This document shows, one piece after another, positions 36,996 to 46,821 of a DNA stretch of 64,000 bases (its first letter is position 1; each line of letters begins with the position of its first letter). Position numbers and translations under genes: made by a program. This stretch comes from Leptospira perdikensis (GTDB lineage: Bacteria; Spirochaetota; Leptospiria; Leptospirales; Leptospiraceae): positions 248,001 through 312,000 of the forward strand of contig NZ_RQGA01000014.1 in NCBI RefSeq assembly GCF_004769575.1, read 5' to 3'. Below the pieces are notes generated by a model. It was not told where the DNA came from. It saw only the letters and a list, made by a program, of their open reading frames with translations, and searched no databases.

Positions 36996-38990
36996 TCAAT
37001 TCAAAAAGTATCTTTGGATGTCTTGGAACCGGTCGTTTTCAGTAGAAGTATCGGGTTTCATTGGAGAAGTTTCCAATGGTTTTGGAATGACTTCATCTAC
37101 TATATCTTTTAAGTTTGGTAAGTCTATAAGGAATCGACTGACAGTCATTAACCTGCTTTTATCAGAAAAAATCGGAGAAGTGAGAAATAAACCCTGTTTG
37201 GCTCGAGTGATGGCTACATAAAATAACCTACGTTCTTCTTCTAGGTCTTGGACAGTTTTGATTCGAGAGCTCGGCATACTTCCTTCCACCACTTGCATGG
37301 TAAAAACATATTTCCACTCCAAACCTTTAGCAGAGTGGATGGTAGAAAGAGTTAAAAATTCATCTTCTTCCGAGTCTGGTGCGTTTGTATCCTCTCTTTC
37401 TGTAGGATCGAGTGTAAGGTTTGCTAAATAATCGGAAAGATGTGGTGATGATTTGGCTAGAATCTTAAAAGAATCCAAATCTTGTTTCCTTTTATCAAAA
37501 TCATCATATTCCATTTCTAAAATTGGAAAATAGTGAGAAAGGACAGCTTCTACGATGCCCATACTATTTCCTAAATTTAGGTTTTGGGATTTAAAAAGTT
37601 GGATTAGGTTTTGAAAGGAAGTTTTTGCCAAATCAGGAATTCCCAAAAAAAATGTAGGAGAGTTTTCGATAACTTCATATTGAAAGTTATGTGTTTCCAA
37701 ATTTTTATAAAGAACTTGTGCATACTTCTTACCAATACTTTTTTCTAAAAGCAAAACTCGATTCCAAGATAAAATGTCTTTCGGATTATCAATAATACGT
37801 AAATAAGAAAGTAAATCTTTTACATGTGCTAAGTCCAAAAATCGTTTCCCTCCGTATTTTCTAAAGGGAATTTGTTTAGCGCTTAGTTTAACTTCCAAAA
37901 GATTGGAGATGTATCCCGCACGAAAAAGAACCGCAATTTCTGTCAAAGGAATATGATTTTCATACAATTCCAAAATTTGATCGGTTATCCATGTTGCTTC
38001 TTCTTCAGCAGATTCAAATTTGATATGTTTTGGTTTGTCTTGGATATGTTTTGAATGGGCAACCAAACTTTTTTTATAATTTTCTTTACTCTCTGCTAAT
38101 ACAGCGTTAGCCAAATCCAAAACAGGTTGGGTACTCCGATAGTTATCTGTTAGGTGAATTATTTGAGTCTTTGGAAAAATTTTTGGGAAATCCAACATAT
38201 TATGAACATTGGCACCGCGAAACCCGTAGATACACTGTGCGTCGTCTCCAACCACAAGAATGTTTTGGTGTTTACTTGCCAGTAAACAAGCAATATGTGC
38301 CTGGACACGATTTGTATCTTGGTATTCATCAACAAGAATGTATTTATATTGTAATCCAACTTTTTCTCGAATGGATTCTTCTTCCATTAGTATCTTACGA
38401 GTAAAATCCAAAAGATCATCAAAGTCTAATGAATTGTGTTTGAGTTTGAGTTCTGTAAATTTGGATTTGATTTCTTGGATTTCTTTTGTAAGACCAAGAA
38501 ACATAGGGTAGTCTTTTTGAAGCAGTTTTTCTAAAGAAATCTGCAAATTGAAACAACCAGAAAAAATCTCGGCTAAGGTTTCTTTCTTAGGAAAACGGAC
38601 TTTTGACTGTTTGGAAACCACTTGGTCCCGGGCCATTCCGACAAGACTCACGGCATCATCTTCATCCAAAATCGTAAAATTGGAACCTAGGGATACGGCT
38701 AGGGAAAACTTTCGAAGGAACTGATGGCAAAAAGAATGGAAGGTTCCCCCTTGAACGGAGAACATACGTGAATCGTGTAACCCGCTGGCACGATTTAACA
38801 TTTCTTTTGCTGCCCTTCTTGTGAAGGTGAGAAGGAGGAGGGAACTTGGATCAATCCCACTCTGAACTAGAGATGCCAATTTATGAACAATCGTGTTTGT
38901 TTTTCCAGTCCCGGCTCCCGCAACGACTAAGATGGGGCCTGGAGGAGACAGAATGACCGAATTTTGGGCTTCGTTTAAATCCTCATTCAC
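36996..38990 (-). CDS. UvrD/PcrA-type DNA helicase
   Basis: The 664-residue protein has all seven SF1A motifs: 'VVAGAGTGKTNTIVHKL' (Walker A), 'LLTFTRRAAKEML', 'YILVDEYQDTNRVQ' (DEYQDTN), 'VVGDDAQCIYGFRGA', 'LTDNYRST', 'STIHSAKGLEWKYVF' and 'EERRLFYVAITRAKQGLFL'. It is a 3'-5' helicase for repair or replication restart. It is slightly shorter than UvrD (about 720) and lacks the usual C-terminal extension. The start is GTG at 38990 and no clear ribosome-binding site is seen. Confidence 0.93.
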   Translation of the reverse strand: MNEDLNEAQNSVILSPPGPILVVAGAGTGKTNTIVHKLASLVQSGIDPSSLLLLTFTRRAAKEMLNRASGLHDSRMFSVQGGTFHSFCHQFLRKFSLAVSLGSNFTILDEDDAVSLVGMARDQVVSKQSKVRFPKKETLAEIFSGCFNLQISLEKLLQKDYPMFLGLTKEIQEIKSKFTELKLKHNSLDFDDLLDFTRKILMEEESIREKVGLQYKYILVDEYQDTNRVQAHIACLLASKHQNILVVGDDAQCIYGFRGANVHNMLDFPKIFPKTQIIHLTDNYRSTQPVLDLANAVLAESKENYKKSLVAHSKHIQDKPKHIKFESAEEEATWITDQILELYENHIPLTEIAVLFRAGYISNLLEVKLSAKQIPFRKYGGKRFLDLAHVKDLLSYLRIIDNPKDILSWNRVLLLEKSIGKKYAQVLYKNLETHNFQYEVIENSPTFFLGIPDLAKTSFQNLIQLFKSQNLNLGNSMGIVEAVLSHYFPILEMEYDDFDKRKQDLDSFKILAKSSPHLSDYLANLTLDPTEREDTNAPDSEEDEFLTLSTIHSAKGLEWKYVFTMQVVEGSMPSSRIKTVQDLEEERRLFYVAITRAKQGLFLTSPIFSDKSRLMTVSRFLIDLPNLKDIVDEVIPKPLETSPMKPDTSTENDRFQDIQRYFLN

Positions 38991-39018
38991 AATACAGAGA
39001 ATTGTGATATGGATTCTG

Positions 39019-39047
39019 TTGACAAACTCTAATTATTCTATTTGATA
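39019..39047 (+). promoter_or_regulatory. sigma-70-type promoter in front of the receiver/kinase gene
   Basis: TTGACA at 39019-39024 and TTGATA at 39042-39047 are separated by exactly 17 bp. The -10 ends one base before the ATG at 39049, so a transcript from here would start inside the annotated frame and translation would begin at a later codon (for example ATG 39070). Confidence 0.45.
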
Positions 39048-39048
39048 G

Positions 39049-40161
39049 ATGGAACCGGTTTCAGAATATATGACAGCAGTTGTGGGAACAGATAAAGAAA
39101 CAGACGTTAAAAGAATCCTTGTGGTTGAGGACGAAAGGATCATTGCTATCAATATTTGTTCCACTCTGAAACAATACGGATACAATGCGACTTATGTTTC
39201 CGATGCGAACGATGCCATTGAACATATCGAAACAGAACATTTTGATTTGGTGCTCATGGATATCATGCTAAACGGTCCCATGGATGGAATTGAAATAGCA
39301 ACCATCATCAAAAAAACAAAAGAAATTCCTGTGATCTACCTAACTGCTTATTCGGATGAAGCAACCATCAACCGAGCCAAAGCCACAGAACCTTTCGGGT
39401 ATTTAATCAAACCATTTAACAGCCGTGATTTGTACATTTCGGTTGAAATGGCAATTTATAAATCGCAAGTACAAAAACACATACGTAATGTAGAGAGCCG
39501 ACTAGCAGAAAATCAAAAATGGGAAACCATTGCTCTTGTCGCTTCCGGAATTTCTCATGAAGTAAACAATCCACTCACGTCCATTCTAAATTTAGCAGAC
39601 CTGATTGCGGCAGAAGCTAAAAAATTAGGTAACCCTTCCTTAGGGGAAAAAGCTTCCAAAATTGCAGAAGAATCAGATCGAATTGCAAAGATCATTAAAA
39701 ACCTAGTTTCCTATTCTCAGTCCACTTCCTCCCAATGGAATTATTCCAATTTGGGTACGATTTTAAACGACACTCGTTCCTTCCTCCACCAATACTTTTT
39801 AAAAGAAGGAATCCAATGTGAAATTGAAGTAGGGGATGTTCCTCTCGCCTACTGCCAACCCCAAAAGATCAAACAAGTCCTTCTCAATCTCATCCAAGAT
39901 GCTAGGGTTCGTGTCAATACCAGGGAAGATACGATTGGAAGAAAAATTGCAGTTTCTTTGCAACAAGCAGAGGAAGATGGAACCAACCATATCCTAATTC
40001 AAATTAAAGACAATGGGGCAGAGGATTTAATGAAGGGAATCTCCCAAATGAATTCACTGGAAGTGACAAAAAGTATCATCGCAGAACACAAGGGAAAGAT
40101 GTATCGAGATGAAAATTCTTCTTCTTGGTTTTTTACTCTACCAATCGTTAAACCACTGTAA
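39049..40161 (+). CDS. receiver - histidine kinase-like hybrid with degenerate ATP domain
   Basis: The 370-residue protein has a receiver domain (about 22-140; 'RILVVEDERIIA', phospho-Asp in 'DLVLMDIMLNGPMDG', Lys in 'PFGYLIKPF'), then a HisKA domain with an intact H-box 'VASGISHEVNNPLTSI' (about 165-180), then a short ATPase-like domain. In that last domain G1 reads 'IKDNGAEDLM' and the G2 box is missing ('NSLEVTKSIIAEHKGKM'), so ATP binding is doubtful. No HPt or output domain follows. The true start may lie downstream of 39049; see the promoter entry. Confidence 0.85.
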   Translation: MEPVSEYMTAVVGTDKETDVKRILVVEDERIIAINICSTLKQYGYNATYVSDANDAIEHIETEHFDLVLMDIMLNGPMDGIEIATIIKKTKEIPVIYLTAYSDEATINRAKATEPFGYLIKPFNSRDLYISVEMAIYKSQVQKHIRNVESRLAENQKWETIALVASGISHEVNNPLTSILNLADLIAAEAKKLGNPSLGEKASKIAEESDRIAKIIKNLVSYSQSTSSQWNYSNLGTILNDTRSFLHQYFLKEGIQCEIEVGDVPLAYCQPQKIKQVLLNLIQDARVRVNTREDTIGRKIAVSLQQAEEDGTNHILIQIKDNGAEDLMKGISQMNSLEVTKSIIAEHKGKMYRDENSSSWFFTLPIVKPL

Positions 40162-40168
40162 CAGTCGT

Positions 40169-40519
40169 TTAACGTTTTCCTAAGGCCAGTGGTTTTGCAA
40201 GTTCAGGGGTTTCTTCTAACAATTTAAAAAACAAGGTAATACGGCTCGAGTGTAACATCCAATTGTCCTCTAAAAAGAGGCCTGCCAAGAAAAAGTTAAA
40301 ATCTTTATAATAAGAAAACGAAGTTTGTGGATTTTTTGTAAAATCGAGAAGGATAGCCAATGCCAACCGATTGGCGCTTTCGTCCGGACCAAACCCTTCC
40401 ATCGGGATTTGGATCGATGGCTCTGGAATTGTAAAACAATGTTCCGCACTTCCCTCTCTGACTTTGAGATTGTACCGCAAAGTACCAGGAATACGTTCCC
40501 CAGAGTAGGTTTTTGCCAT
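40169..40519 (-). CDS. hypothetical protein, 116 residues
   Basis: The cytosolic product has no signal peptide. It opens 'MAKTYSGERIPGTLRYNLKV', with beta strands at the front and amphipathic helices in the second half ('LALAILLDF', 'ITLFFKLLEETPELAKPL'). I recognise no family. The gene converges on the receiver/kinase gene (7 bp) and is divergent from the lptD-like gene. Confidence 0.65.
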   Translation of the reverse strand: MAKTYSGERIPGTLRYNLKVREGSAEHCFTIPEPSIQIPMEGFGPDESANRLALAILLDFTKNPQTSFSYYKDFNFFLAGLFLEDNWMLHSSRITLFFKLLEETPELAKPLALGKR

Positions 40520-40692
40520 TCAAAACTCCCGGATGCTCAAGGAATGAGCCATTTGATTATGTCCATTACATGAATAGTTAAGCAACCTCTTTTTCCGGTA
40601 AAATACGAGATTCCAGTCCGAAATTCTGCCTGGTTTTCCATTGATTTTTTCGACCGGTGTAAAACTCTCGTTCTATACTTTCAAAGCCCGCT
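40520..40692. promoter_or_regulatory. 173-bp divergent intergenic region upstream of lptD-like gene
   Basis: No gene is seen here. TATACT near 40673-40678 is a plausible -10 for the rightward gene, with only a poor -35 (GACCGG) 17 bp upstream and a short leader to the GTG at 40693. A TTGATT lies at about 40640 but is too far from it. No structured element stands out. Confidence 0.3.
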
Positions 40693-43650
40693 GTGCAAAA
40701 ATCCATTCGTTTTCTTATATTATTTTATGGTTTTCTCTTCGGAATGGAAATTCTGGCGCAGGATATCAATGGGCTAAAACTTCTTTTTCCCGATGCTTCT
40801 GGACCGTCCAAAAACTCCCAAGAGGACGAAAGAAAACAAACAACAGCCCAAGTACAACGAGGGCTGGTTCGAAAGTCTGTCGATGCCATGTCTGATCGCG
40901 AAGTAGAAGATAACCTTCGCAATTTAGGACTAAATCCATCTGGAACCATTTATACAAAAAGAGAAAGACTGAGAGAGGCTCTAGTTCCAGCAGAAGAACA
41001 AACGTTAACTCCTGAAGCACTCCTGAGTTCCCAACCGAAAAAAGACCCACCAATTCAAATCCAAAATGCGGCTGAAGGCCAACTTTTGAATATCGACAAA
41101 ACCAAAGGTGGTGTTCTCGTACTTCGTGGTAAAGTGCGACTTAAAATCAGGTCTGGAGAACTTGTTGCGGATTCCGTTTCTATTGATGCCAACCGCCAAG
41201 AGATTTATGCCGAAGGTGGTGTGGAATACAAAGATGGAAGCGCCAAAGTAAACGGCGACCGAATGATCTATGATTTAAAGATCAACCAAGGTGTAGTTTA
41301 TAATTCGAAACTCAGTATGTTTCCTTCTTTTTTCATTGGTCAAAAGTTAAAACGGTTAGATGAAAAACGTTATCTTTTGGAGATGGGATACTTTACTGCT
41401 TGTAATGCGGAACTACCTCATGAGTCGTTTCAAGCTCGTAAAATCTTTATACACGATGATAAGTCCGTTGTTGCTTATAGTGTTTCCTATAAAGTAGGTG
41501 GCACATCATTATTTTGGTTACCTGTTTTATACAATTCCGAATCAGGAAATGGAGTTACAACTCAAGTTGGTAAAAACAATACCCAAGGTTGGTTTTGGCA
41601 AAACTCCTACCAATGGTCAGATTCTTATCCTAATAGTATCTTCCTTGCCAACGGTTATAAATTTAGATTCGATATGTATGAAAAAACGGGGCAAGCTGCT
41701 CAGTTAGAGATGTGGAAAGTCTCTCCAATTTTGAATTACAATATCAATCTCGGTTATGCGAATTATAAAAACAACGCAATCACCCCCGTTTATGAAGATC
41801 GTTTTAAAAATGGAGGTGTTGGCAACGTTGCTGTTACCAATAACGTAGATCGCGGAGAGATGTTTCCAAACACCGGACTTCCCTATCGCAATACAGGCGT
41901 TAATTACGACCCTTGGTGGAAAACAGACATTCGGTTAAATGCAAAATTTAACGATTTTTCTCGTGATTATACAAGAAACGTTCAAGTACAATACGAAAAT
42001 TATAGTAATCGTCAATTTGATTATGAATTTGGAAACAGATACCAACCATCTAATTCATTACAATCTTTATATACATATAGAGATGTAAGATTTGGACTCA
42101 TTCGTAACATGCTCAACTGGAACTTAAATTATACGGAAAACCGGGGAGATTTGAGTGTCGGATTTTCAATGAGCAGAACTCTCGTTTACCAAATCCAAGC
42201 GAACCAGTACTTTGCAGCACAGGATACTTTACCTGCAGTAACTATTAGAAACTCAAGTAATATTGGACTTGTCCCTGGAACTAGTAGTCCAATCTATTGG
42301 GACTTACTTTTCCAAACCAATATCAATCGAATTTATGGTGCTCCCCAACAGAGAACCAATCCTACAACAGGCGTTGTGGACCCAAGAAGTCAATACCAAG
42401 ACTTCGTCTTAAGATCACAAACCAATGTGATCGGGGAAACAGGTTTTAGATCACCGATTGCTATGGGTACATATATGTCCTTTACGCCATCAGTTTATAT
42501 GGGTGCCACAAAACAAACAGTGGAGTATCCTGGATCAGGAAATGATTTAAATAGCCCCGACCGGGATGTGAACAAAGCTTATGCCACGATGTTAAAACAA
42601 CAATCTTATCAGTATGTAAGGCAATCACATACGGCTCGGATAGGAATTCCTGAAATATTTTTATCTACTACATATCGTCGTTTGGATGCAGACAAAGCAG
42701 AGGCAAAAGATCCTATCCTTGGAAACTTACGTCAACATGAAGCAGAATTTGCATTAGAAAGTTACGCACTCAATGACTGGGATATCTCAGTGAGAACCAT
42801 TCGTGATTTGCGTCAATTCTCATCTACCTATAATCCGGGTCTTACCAATATGCAAAGATGGTATTATACTGTAGTACGAGTGGGTGGGTTCTTTGATTTC
42901 GTAGATGGATTTACAACGCGTAGACCAAGTCTTCTTGAAAGAAAAAGAAACTTTTATTCTGGTGTATTTATTAACAACGATTACGTACATCACACTCCGC
43001 AAAATCGTTCACTTTCAAATAACCTAACTGTTTCTTATAAAATGGGGGGATTTTCATGGCCCATTATTAGAGCCTTTCGTAGTTTAGAAGTAGGGTCTAC
43101 TTGGTATCATGTATACAAAGACAGTTATTTAGATAGTTATCGTTTTTTCTTTAAAACGGATGTGAAAGTAACTAGATATTCTGGCGTTGAATTAGAACTC
43201 GATTCTCGAGTCACCGAACCTTGGAGGCTCACTGCTCTGGCCCAAGGCCAGTTTTATGCAATGAATACGAGCCCCGAGTTGTACACCTCACAAACAGGTA
43301 CTAACTATGACCAAACCACCATTTGGGAAGATTTAGCTGCAGGAACCGGAGCACAAGGACAAACAGAAAGACAAAAAACTGTTTTCAACATCAACAGGTT
43401 TATGATGACTTTGAAACTCGACTTACACAACTGGGAATACCGTCTGGGATACAGTATGAATTTACGGGCATTACCTGGAGGTCTCACAATGAACAACCAA
43501 TTGACTTTTTATGACCAGTCAGTATACTTCTCTGTGAACTTAACCAATTTCAGTTTTGCAGATTCTGCATCGGCACAAGCGACACGTGTTCGATTATACA
43601 GATTCCGTAAACGTCCTCTTGACGGAACCTCTACAGACTTAACGGACTAA
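40693..43650 (+). CDS. lptD: LptD-like LPS-assembly outer-membrane protein
   Basis: The 985-residue protein has a signal peptide (to about '...GMEILAQ'), a 50-residue charged stretch with a SAP-like pattern ('REVEDNLRNLGLNPSG'), an OstA/LptA-type beta-jellyroll ('VLVLRGKVRLKIRSGELVAD', 'IYAEGGVEYKDGSAKVNGD', about 130-200) and a long C-terminal beta barrel (about 230-985, many aromatic-ending strands). LptD inserts LPS into the outer leaflet. Start GTG 40693 without a strong ribosome-binding site. The N-terminal SAP-like region is unusual for LptD. Confidence 0.82.
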   Translation: MQKSIRFLILFYGFLFGMEILAQDINGLKLLFPDASGPSKNSQEDERKQTTAQVQRGLVRKSVDAMSDREVEDNLRNLGLNPSGTIYTKRERLREALVPAEEQTLTPEALLSSQPKKDPPIQIQNAAEGQLLNIDKTKGGVLVLRGKVRLKIRSGELVADSVSIDANRQEIYAEGGVEYKDGSAKVNGDRMIYDLKINQGVVYNSKLSMFPSFFIGQKLKRLDEKRYLLEMGYFTACNAELPHESFQARKIFIHDDKSVVAYSVSYKVGGTSLFWLPVLYNSESGNGVTTQVGKNNTQGWFWQNSYQWSDSYPNSIFLANGYKFRFDMYEKTGQAAQLEMWKVSPILNYNINLGYANYKNNAITPVYEDRFKNGGVGNVAVTNNVDRGEMFPNTGLPYRNTGVNYDPWWKTDIRLNAKFNDFSRDYTRNVQVQYENYSNRQFDYEFGNRYQPSNSLQSLYTYRDVRFGLIRNMLNWNLNYTENRGDLSVGFSMSRTLVYQIQANQYFAAQDTLPAVTIRNSSNIGLVPGTSSPIYWDLLFQTNINRIYGAPQQRTNPTTGVVDPRSQYQDFVLRSQTNVIGETGFRSPIAMGTYMSFTPSVYMGATKQTVEYPGSGNDLNSPDRDVNKAYATMLKQQSYQYVRQSHTARIGIPEIFLSTTYRRLDADKAEAKDPILGNLRQHEAEFALESYALNDWDISVRTIRDLRQFSSTYNPGLTNMQRWYYTVVRVGGFFDFVDGFTTRRPSLLERKRNFYSGVFINNDYVHHTPQNRSLSNNLTVSYKMGGFSWPIIRAFRSLEVGSTWYHVYKDSYLDSYRFFFKTDVKVTRYSGVELELDSRVTEPWRLTALAQGQFYAMNTSPELYTSQTGTNYDQTTIWEDLAAGTGAQGQTERQKTVFNINRFMMTLKLDLHNWEYRLGYSMNLRALPGGLTMNNQLTFYDQSVYFSVNLTNFSFADSASAQATRVRLYRFRKRPLDGTSTDLTD

Positions 43651-43662
43651 CCTGAGTTTAAA

Positions 43663-45063
43663 ATGCTAAAAGAAAGAAGCCAATCCTTCAAACTCCTATT
43701 CCTTGTGACAGACTTTTTCATTGCACTCACAAGTTTTGTTTTTGCTTATACGATTCGTTATTATCTATCTCCTGATTCTGCGTTTCAGATCCAAACAATC
43801 GATCCATTAAACTATTTGATATTAGGTATTGTTCTTGGGTTCTCTCAAGTATTATCGTTTTTATCTATAGATTTGTATCATCCACGAAGAGGATTGTCCT
43901 TTTCCGATGAACTGTTTGCAATCATCGCTGGTGTGGTTCTAAATCTACTTGTTGTTTTATCTCTTTTGTTTTTCTTTCGAGGAGAAAGTTTTTCAAGACT
44001 TGTAATTGCTTATTTTGCGATTTGTACTGTCATCCTTACTTCCTTTTCCCATTTCATTTTACGTTTCCTGATGCAGTATTTAAGAAGTAAAGGATTCAAT
44101 TTAAAATCTGTACTCATCATTGGTACAGGGAAATCTGCGATCAATTTTTCTGAGACCCTCAAAAAACATTCTATCTACGGATATATGGTAAAAGGTTTTG
44201 TTGCAGGAAAGAAAAACCTATCTTCCAAAAAAATACAAACGGTTACTACGACAGAAAAATTAGAAGCTTATGTCGAAAAAAATAATATCGATTTGATTGT
44301 TTATGCTTTGTCACACGAAGAAGGAGATTCTTTAAAAGGAGTCATAGATATTGCAGATTTTCACGGTATCGACCTAAAAGTAATTCCCAGTTACGAAGAA
44401 ATTGTAACAGCAAAAGGAAGAGTAGAGGTATTGGATGGAATTCCCATTATCTCAATTCGAAATATTCCTTTAAGATTGGGATACAATTTAGTTTTAAAAA
44501 GAAGTTTTGATATTCTATTTTCTCTACTTTTTATCATCCTATTTAGCCCATTCTATCTTCTGATTGCATTACTCATAAAACTAACAAGTAAGGGACCAAT
44601 CTTTTACAAACAAGAAAGGGTCGGACTCGACAATAAAGTTTTTGGAATGATTAAATTTCGGTCCATGGTAGTTCAAACCAAAGAAAAGTCAGACACACTT
44701 TGGACAGTGAAAGATGATCCACGAGTTACCGTCGTCGGCGCTGTTCTAAGAAAACTTTCCCTAGATGAAACTCCTCAGTTTTTTAATGTATTACTTGGTG
44801 ACATGTCTGTTGTGGGACCAAGACCCGAACGTCCATTTTATGTGGAGAAATTTCGAAACGAACACCAACAGTATATGAGACGTCATGCGGCCAAAGCAGG
44901 GATTACTGGTTGGGCTCAAGTACAAGGATTTCGTGGAGATACTTCGATTGAAAAACGAATAGAGGCAGATATTTTTTATATTGAGAACTGGTCCTTACTG
45001 CTTGATATCAAAATCATTTTGCTCACACCCCTAAAAGCCATTATAGATAGGAACGCATACTGA
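43663..45063 (+). CDS. polyprenyl-phosphate sugar-1-phosphate transferase (WbaP/WcaJ type)
   Basis: The 466-residue protein has four N-terminal membrane helices, a Rossmann-like middle ('VLIIGTGKSAINFSETLKKH', about 145-165) and the C-terminal catalytic domain: 'KRSFDILFSLLFIILFSPFY', 'GPIFYKQERVGLDNKVFGM', 'KLSLDETPQFFNVLLGDMSV', 'GPRPERPFYVEKF' and 'KAGITGWAQVQGFRGDT'. It starts surface polysaccharide or O-antigen synthesis on undecaprenyl phosphate. Position between lptD and housekeeping genes agrees with an envelope role. Sugar specificity cannot be read. Confidence 0.92.
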   Translation: MLKERSQSFKLLFLVTDFFIALTSFVFAYTIRYYLSPDSAFQIQTIDPLNYLILGIVLGFSQVLSFLSIDLYHPRRGLSFSDELFAIIAGVVLNLLVVLSLLFFFRGESFSRLVIAYFAICTVILTSFSHFILRFLMQYLRSKGFNLKSVLIIGTGKSAINFSETLKKHSIYGYMVKGFVAGKKNLSSKKIQTVTTTEKLEAYVEKNNIDLIVYALSHEEGDSLKGVIDIADFHGIDLKVIPSYEEIVTAKGRVEVLDGIPIISIRNIPLRLGYNLVLKRSFDILFSLLFIILFSPFYLLIALLIKLTSKGPIFYKQERVGLDNKVFGMIKFRSMVVQTKEKSDTLWTVKDDPRVTVVGAVLRKLSLDETPQFFNVLLGDMSVVGPRPERPFYVEKFRNEHQQYMRRHAAKAGITGWAQVQGFRGDTSIEKRIEADIFYIENWSLLLDIKIILLTPLKAIIDRNAY

Positions 45064-45072
45064 GGAAATATT

Positions 45073-45357
45073 ATGGATGAAAAAGAATTAAAAAACATTG
45101 CCCACTTGGCAAAACTGAACATTGAAGATAAAGAAGTTTCTTCTATGTTGAATGACTTTTCTCGGATTGTACAATACGTAGACGAAATCAAAAACTTGGA
45201 CACAACGAGTGTAGGTGATGACGAAATCTACGAACAGATCTTCTATGAATTGAGAAAAGACTTAGCAGAAAATGCTCTTAAAAGAGACGACTTAGCAAAA
45301 ATTGCGCCAGCATATGAAAATGGATACGTTGTTGTTCCCAAGGTAATTGAAACATGA
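45073..45357 (+). CDS. gatC: aspartyl/glutamyl-tRNA amidotransferase subunit C
   Basis: The 94-residue protein begins '[19 protein letters not shown]' and keeps the family's hydrophobic register ('[16 protein letters not shown]'). GatC is the small stabilising subunit of GatCAB, which amidates Glu-tRNA(Gln) and/or Asp-tRNA(Asn). It is coupled to gatA by a 4-bp overlap. gatB is not in the window. Confidence 0.9.
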   Translation: MDEKELKNIAHLAKLNIEDKEVSSMLNDFSRIVQYVDEIKNLDTTSVGDDEIYEQIFYELRKDLAENALKRDDLAKIAPAYENGYVVVPKVIET

Positions 45358-46820
45358 AAGATTTAATTTATCTAACTTATTCCGAAATTAAAACTAAACT
45401 AAATGACGGTTCCTTAAAATCTACAGATTTAGTTTCAGCTTATATCAAACGTATTGAAACCGCTGATTCAAAAGTCAAAGCCTTCCTTGAATTCAATAAA
45501 GAGCAGATCTTAAAACAGGCCACAGAAAGTGACGAGAGAAGAAAGTCCGGAAAATTGTTTTCCGAATTTGATGGAATTCCCATTGGAATCAAAGATAATA
45601 TTTGTATTACCGGTCAGATCACATCTTGTTCTTCTCGTATTTTGGAAAACTTTCGTTCCCCTTATGATGCATCGGTCATCCAAAAACTAAAAGACAAAGG
45701 ATTCGTTTTATTCCCACGACTCAATATGGACGAGTTCGCTATGGGATCTTCTACAGAAAATAGTGCATTCCAAACTACAAGAAATCCCTTTGATACAAAC
45801 CGTATTCCAGGGGGATCTAGCGGTGGTTCGGCGGCGGCAGTGGCTGCATCTATGTTACCAGTTTCTCTTGGATCGGATACCGGTGGTTCCATCCGCCAAC
45901 CGGCAGCACTTTGTGGAATTTGGGGACTAAAACCTACCTACGGGCGTGTATCTCGGTATGGCCTAATTGCTTATGCATCAAGCCTTGATCAAATTGGACC
46001 ATTTTCTAACGACCTACAAGGAATTTCGGATCTTATGGAAATCATCTCAGGCCTTGACCATAAGGACCAAACCACAGCAAAAGTAGCTGCTTTCGAAGCA
46101 AATTCTGTTTCCTCAATCGATTGGAAAGGTAAACGAATTGGTGTGATGAAGTCAGAAGATTTCAGCTTTTCACCTGACGTAAACAAACGTTACGCGGAAA
46201 TATTAAAGACTTTGGAATCCAAAGGAGCAACTCTTGTCCCTCTTGACTTTTCCTTATTGAAATATGCCATTCCCGTATACTATTTAATCGCTACGGCTGA
46301 GTGTTCCTCCAACTTAAGTCGGTTTGACGGCATTCGTTATGGATTACGGAAAGACGGTGCTGGAAAACTTGAGGATTTGTATTCAGAATCGAGAACTGCA
46401 GGTTTTGGACCGGAAGTCAAACGTCGAATCTTACTTGGAACATTTTCACTCAGTTCCGGTTATTACGATGCCTATTATGGCAAAGCTCAAAAAGCAAGGG
46501 TTCTCATTCGCAAACAATACGCGGAATTCTTTAAGAAGGTAGATATCATTTTTCAACCTACTTCTCCCACAACTGCTTTCAAAGTTGGTGAAAAAACGAA
46601 AGATCCAATCCAGATGTATCAAGCCGACATCCTCACTACATCTGTCAACCTAGCAGGCGTTCCTGCCATCAGTTGCCCTGCGGGATTGGATTCTACAGGT
46701 CTACCGATTGGATTACAAATTACATCTTCTCATTTTGATGAATCAAAACTTTTAAGTTATGCTAAATCTGTTTCTGAATTAGAAGTTTGTAAACTGACAC
46801 TTCCAACTGAGATCGCCTAA
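45354..46820 (+). CDS. gatA: aspartyl/glutamyl-tRNA amidotransferase subunit A
   Basis: The 488-residue amidase-signature protein has the catalytic Lys in '[14 protein letters not shown]', the Gly/Ser-rich loop '[13 protein letters not shown]' and '[16 protein letters not shown]' with the Ser-cisSer-Lys triad complete. It releases ammonia for the amidation. Because an AsnRS is also encoded here (54509), GatCAB may serve mainly Gln-tRNA formation; that is inference. Confidence 0.96.
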   Translation: MKDLIYLTYSEIKTKLNDGSLKSTDLVSAYIKRIETADSKVKAFLEFNKEQILKQATESDERRKSGKLFSEFDGIPIGIKDNICITGQITSCSSRILENFRSPYDASVIQKLKDKGFVLFPRLNMDEFAMGSSTENSAFQTTRNPFDTNRIPGGSSGGSAAAVAASMLPVSLGSDTGGSIRQPAALCGIWGLKPTYGRVSRYGLIAYASSLDQIGPFSNDLQGISDLMEIISGLDHKDQTTAKVAAFEANSVSSIDWKGKRIGVMKSEDFSFSPDVNKRYAEILKTLESKGATLVPLDFSLLKYAIPVYYLIATAECSSNLSRFDGIRYGLRKDGAGKLEDLYSESRTAGFGPEVKRRILLGTFSLSSGYYDAYYGKAQKARVLIRKQYAEFFKKVDIIFQPTSPTTAFKVGEKTKDPIQMYQADILTTSVNLAGVPAISCPAGLDSTGLPIGLQITSSHFDESKLLSYAKSVSELEVCKLTLPTEIA

Positions 46821-46821
46821 C

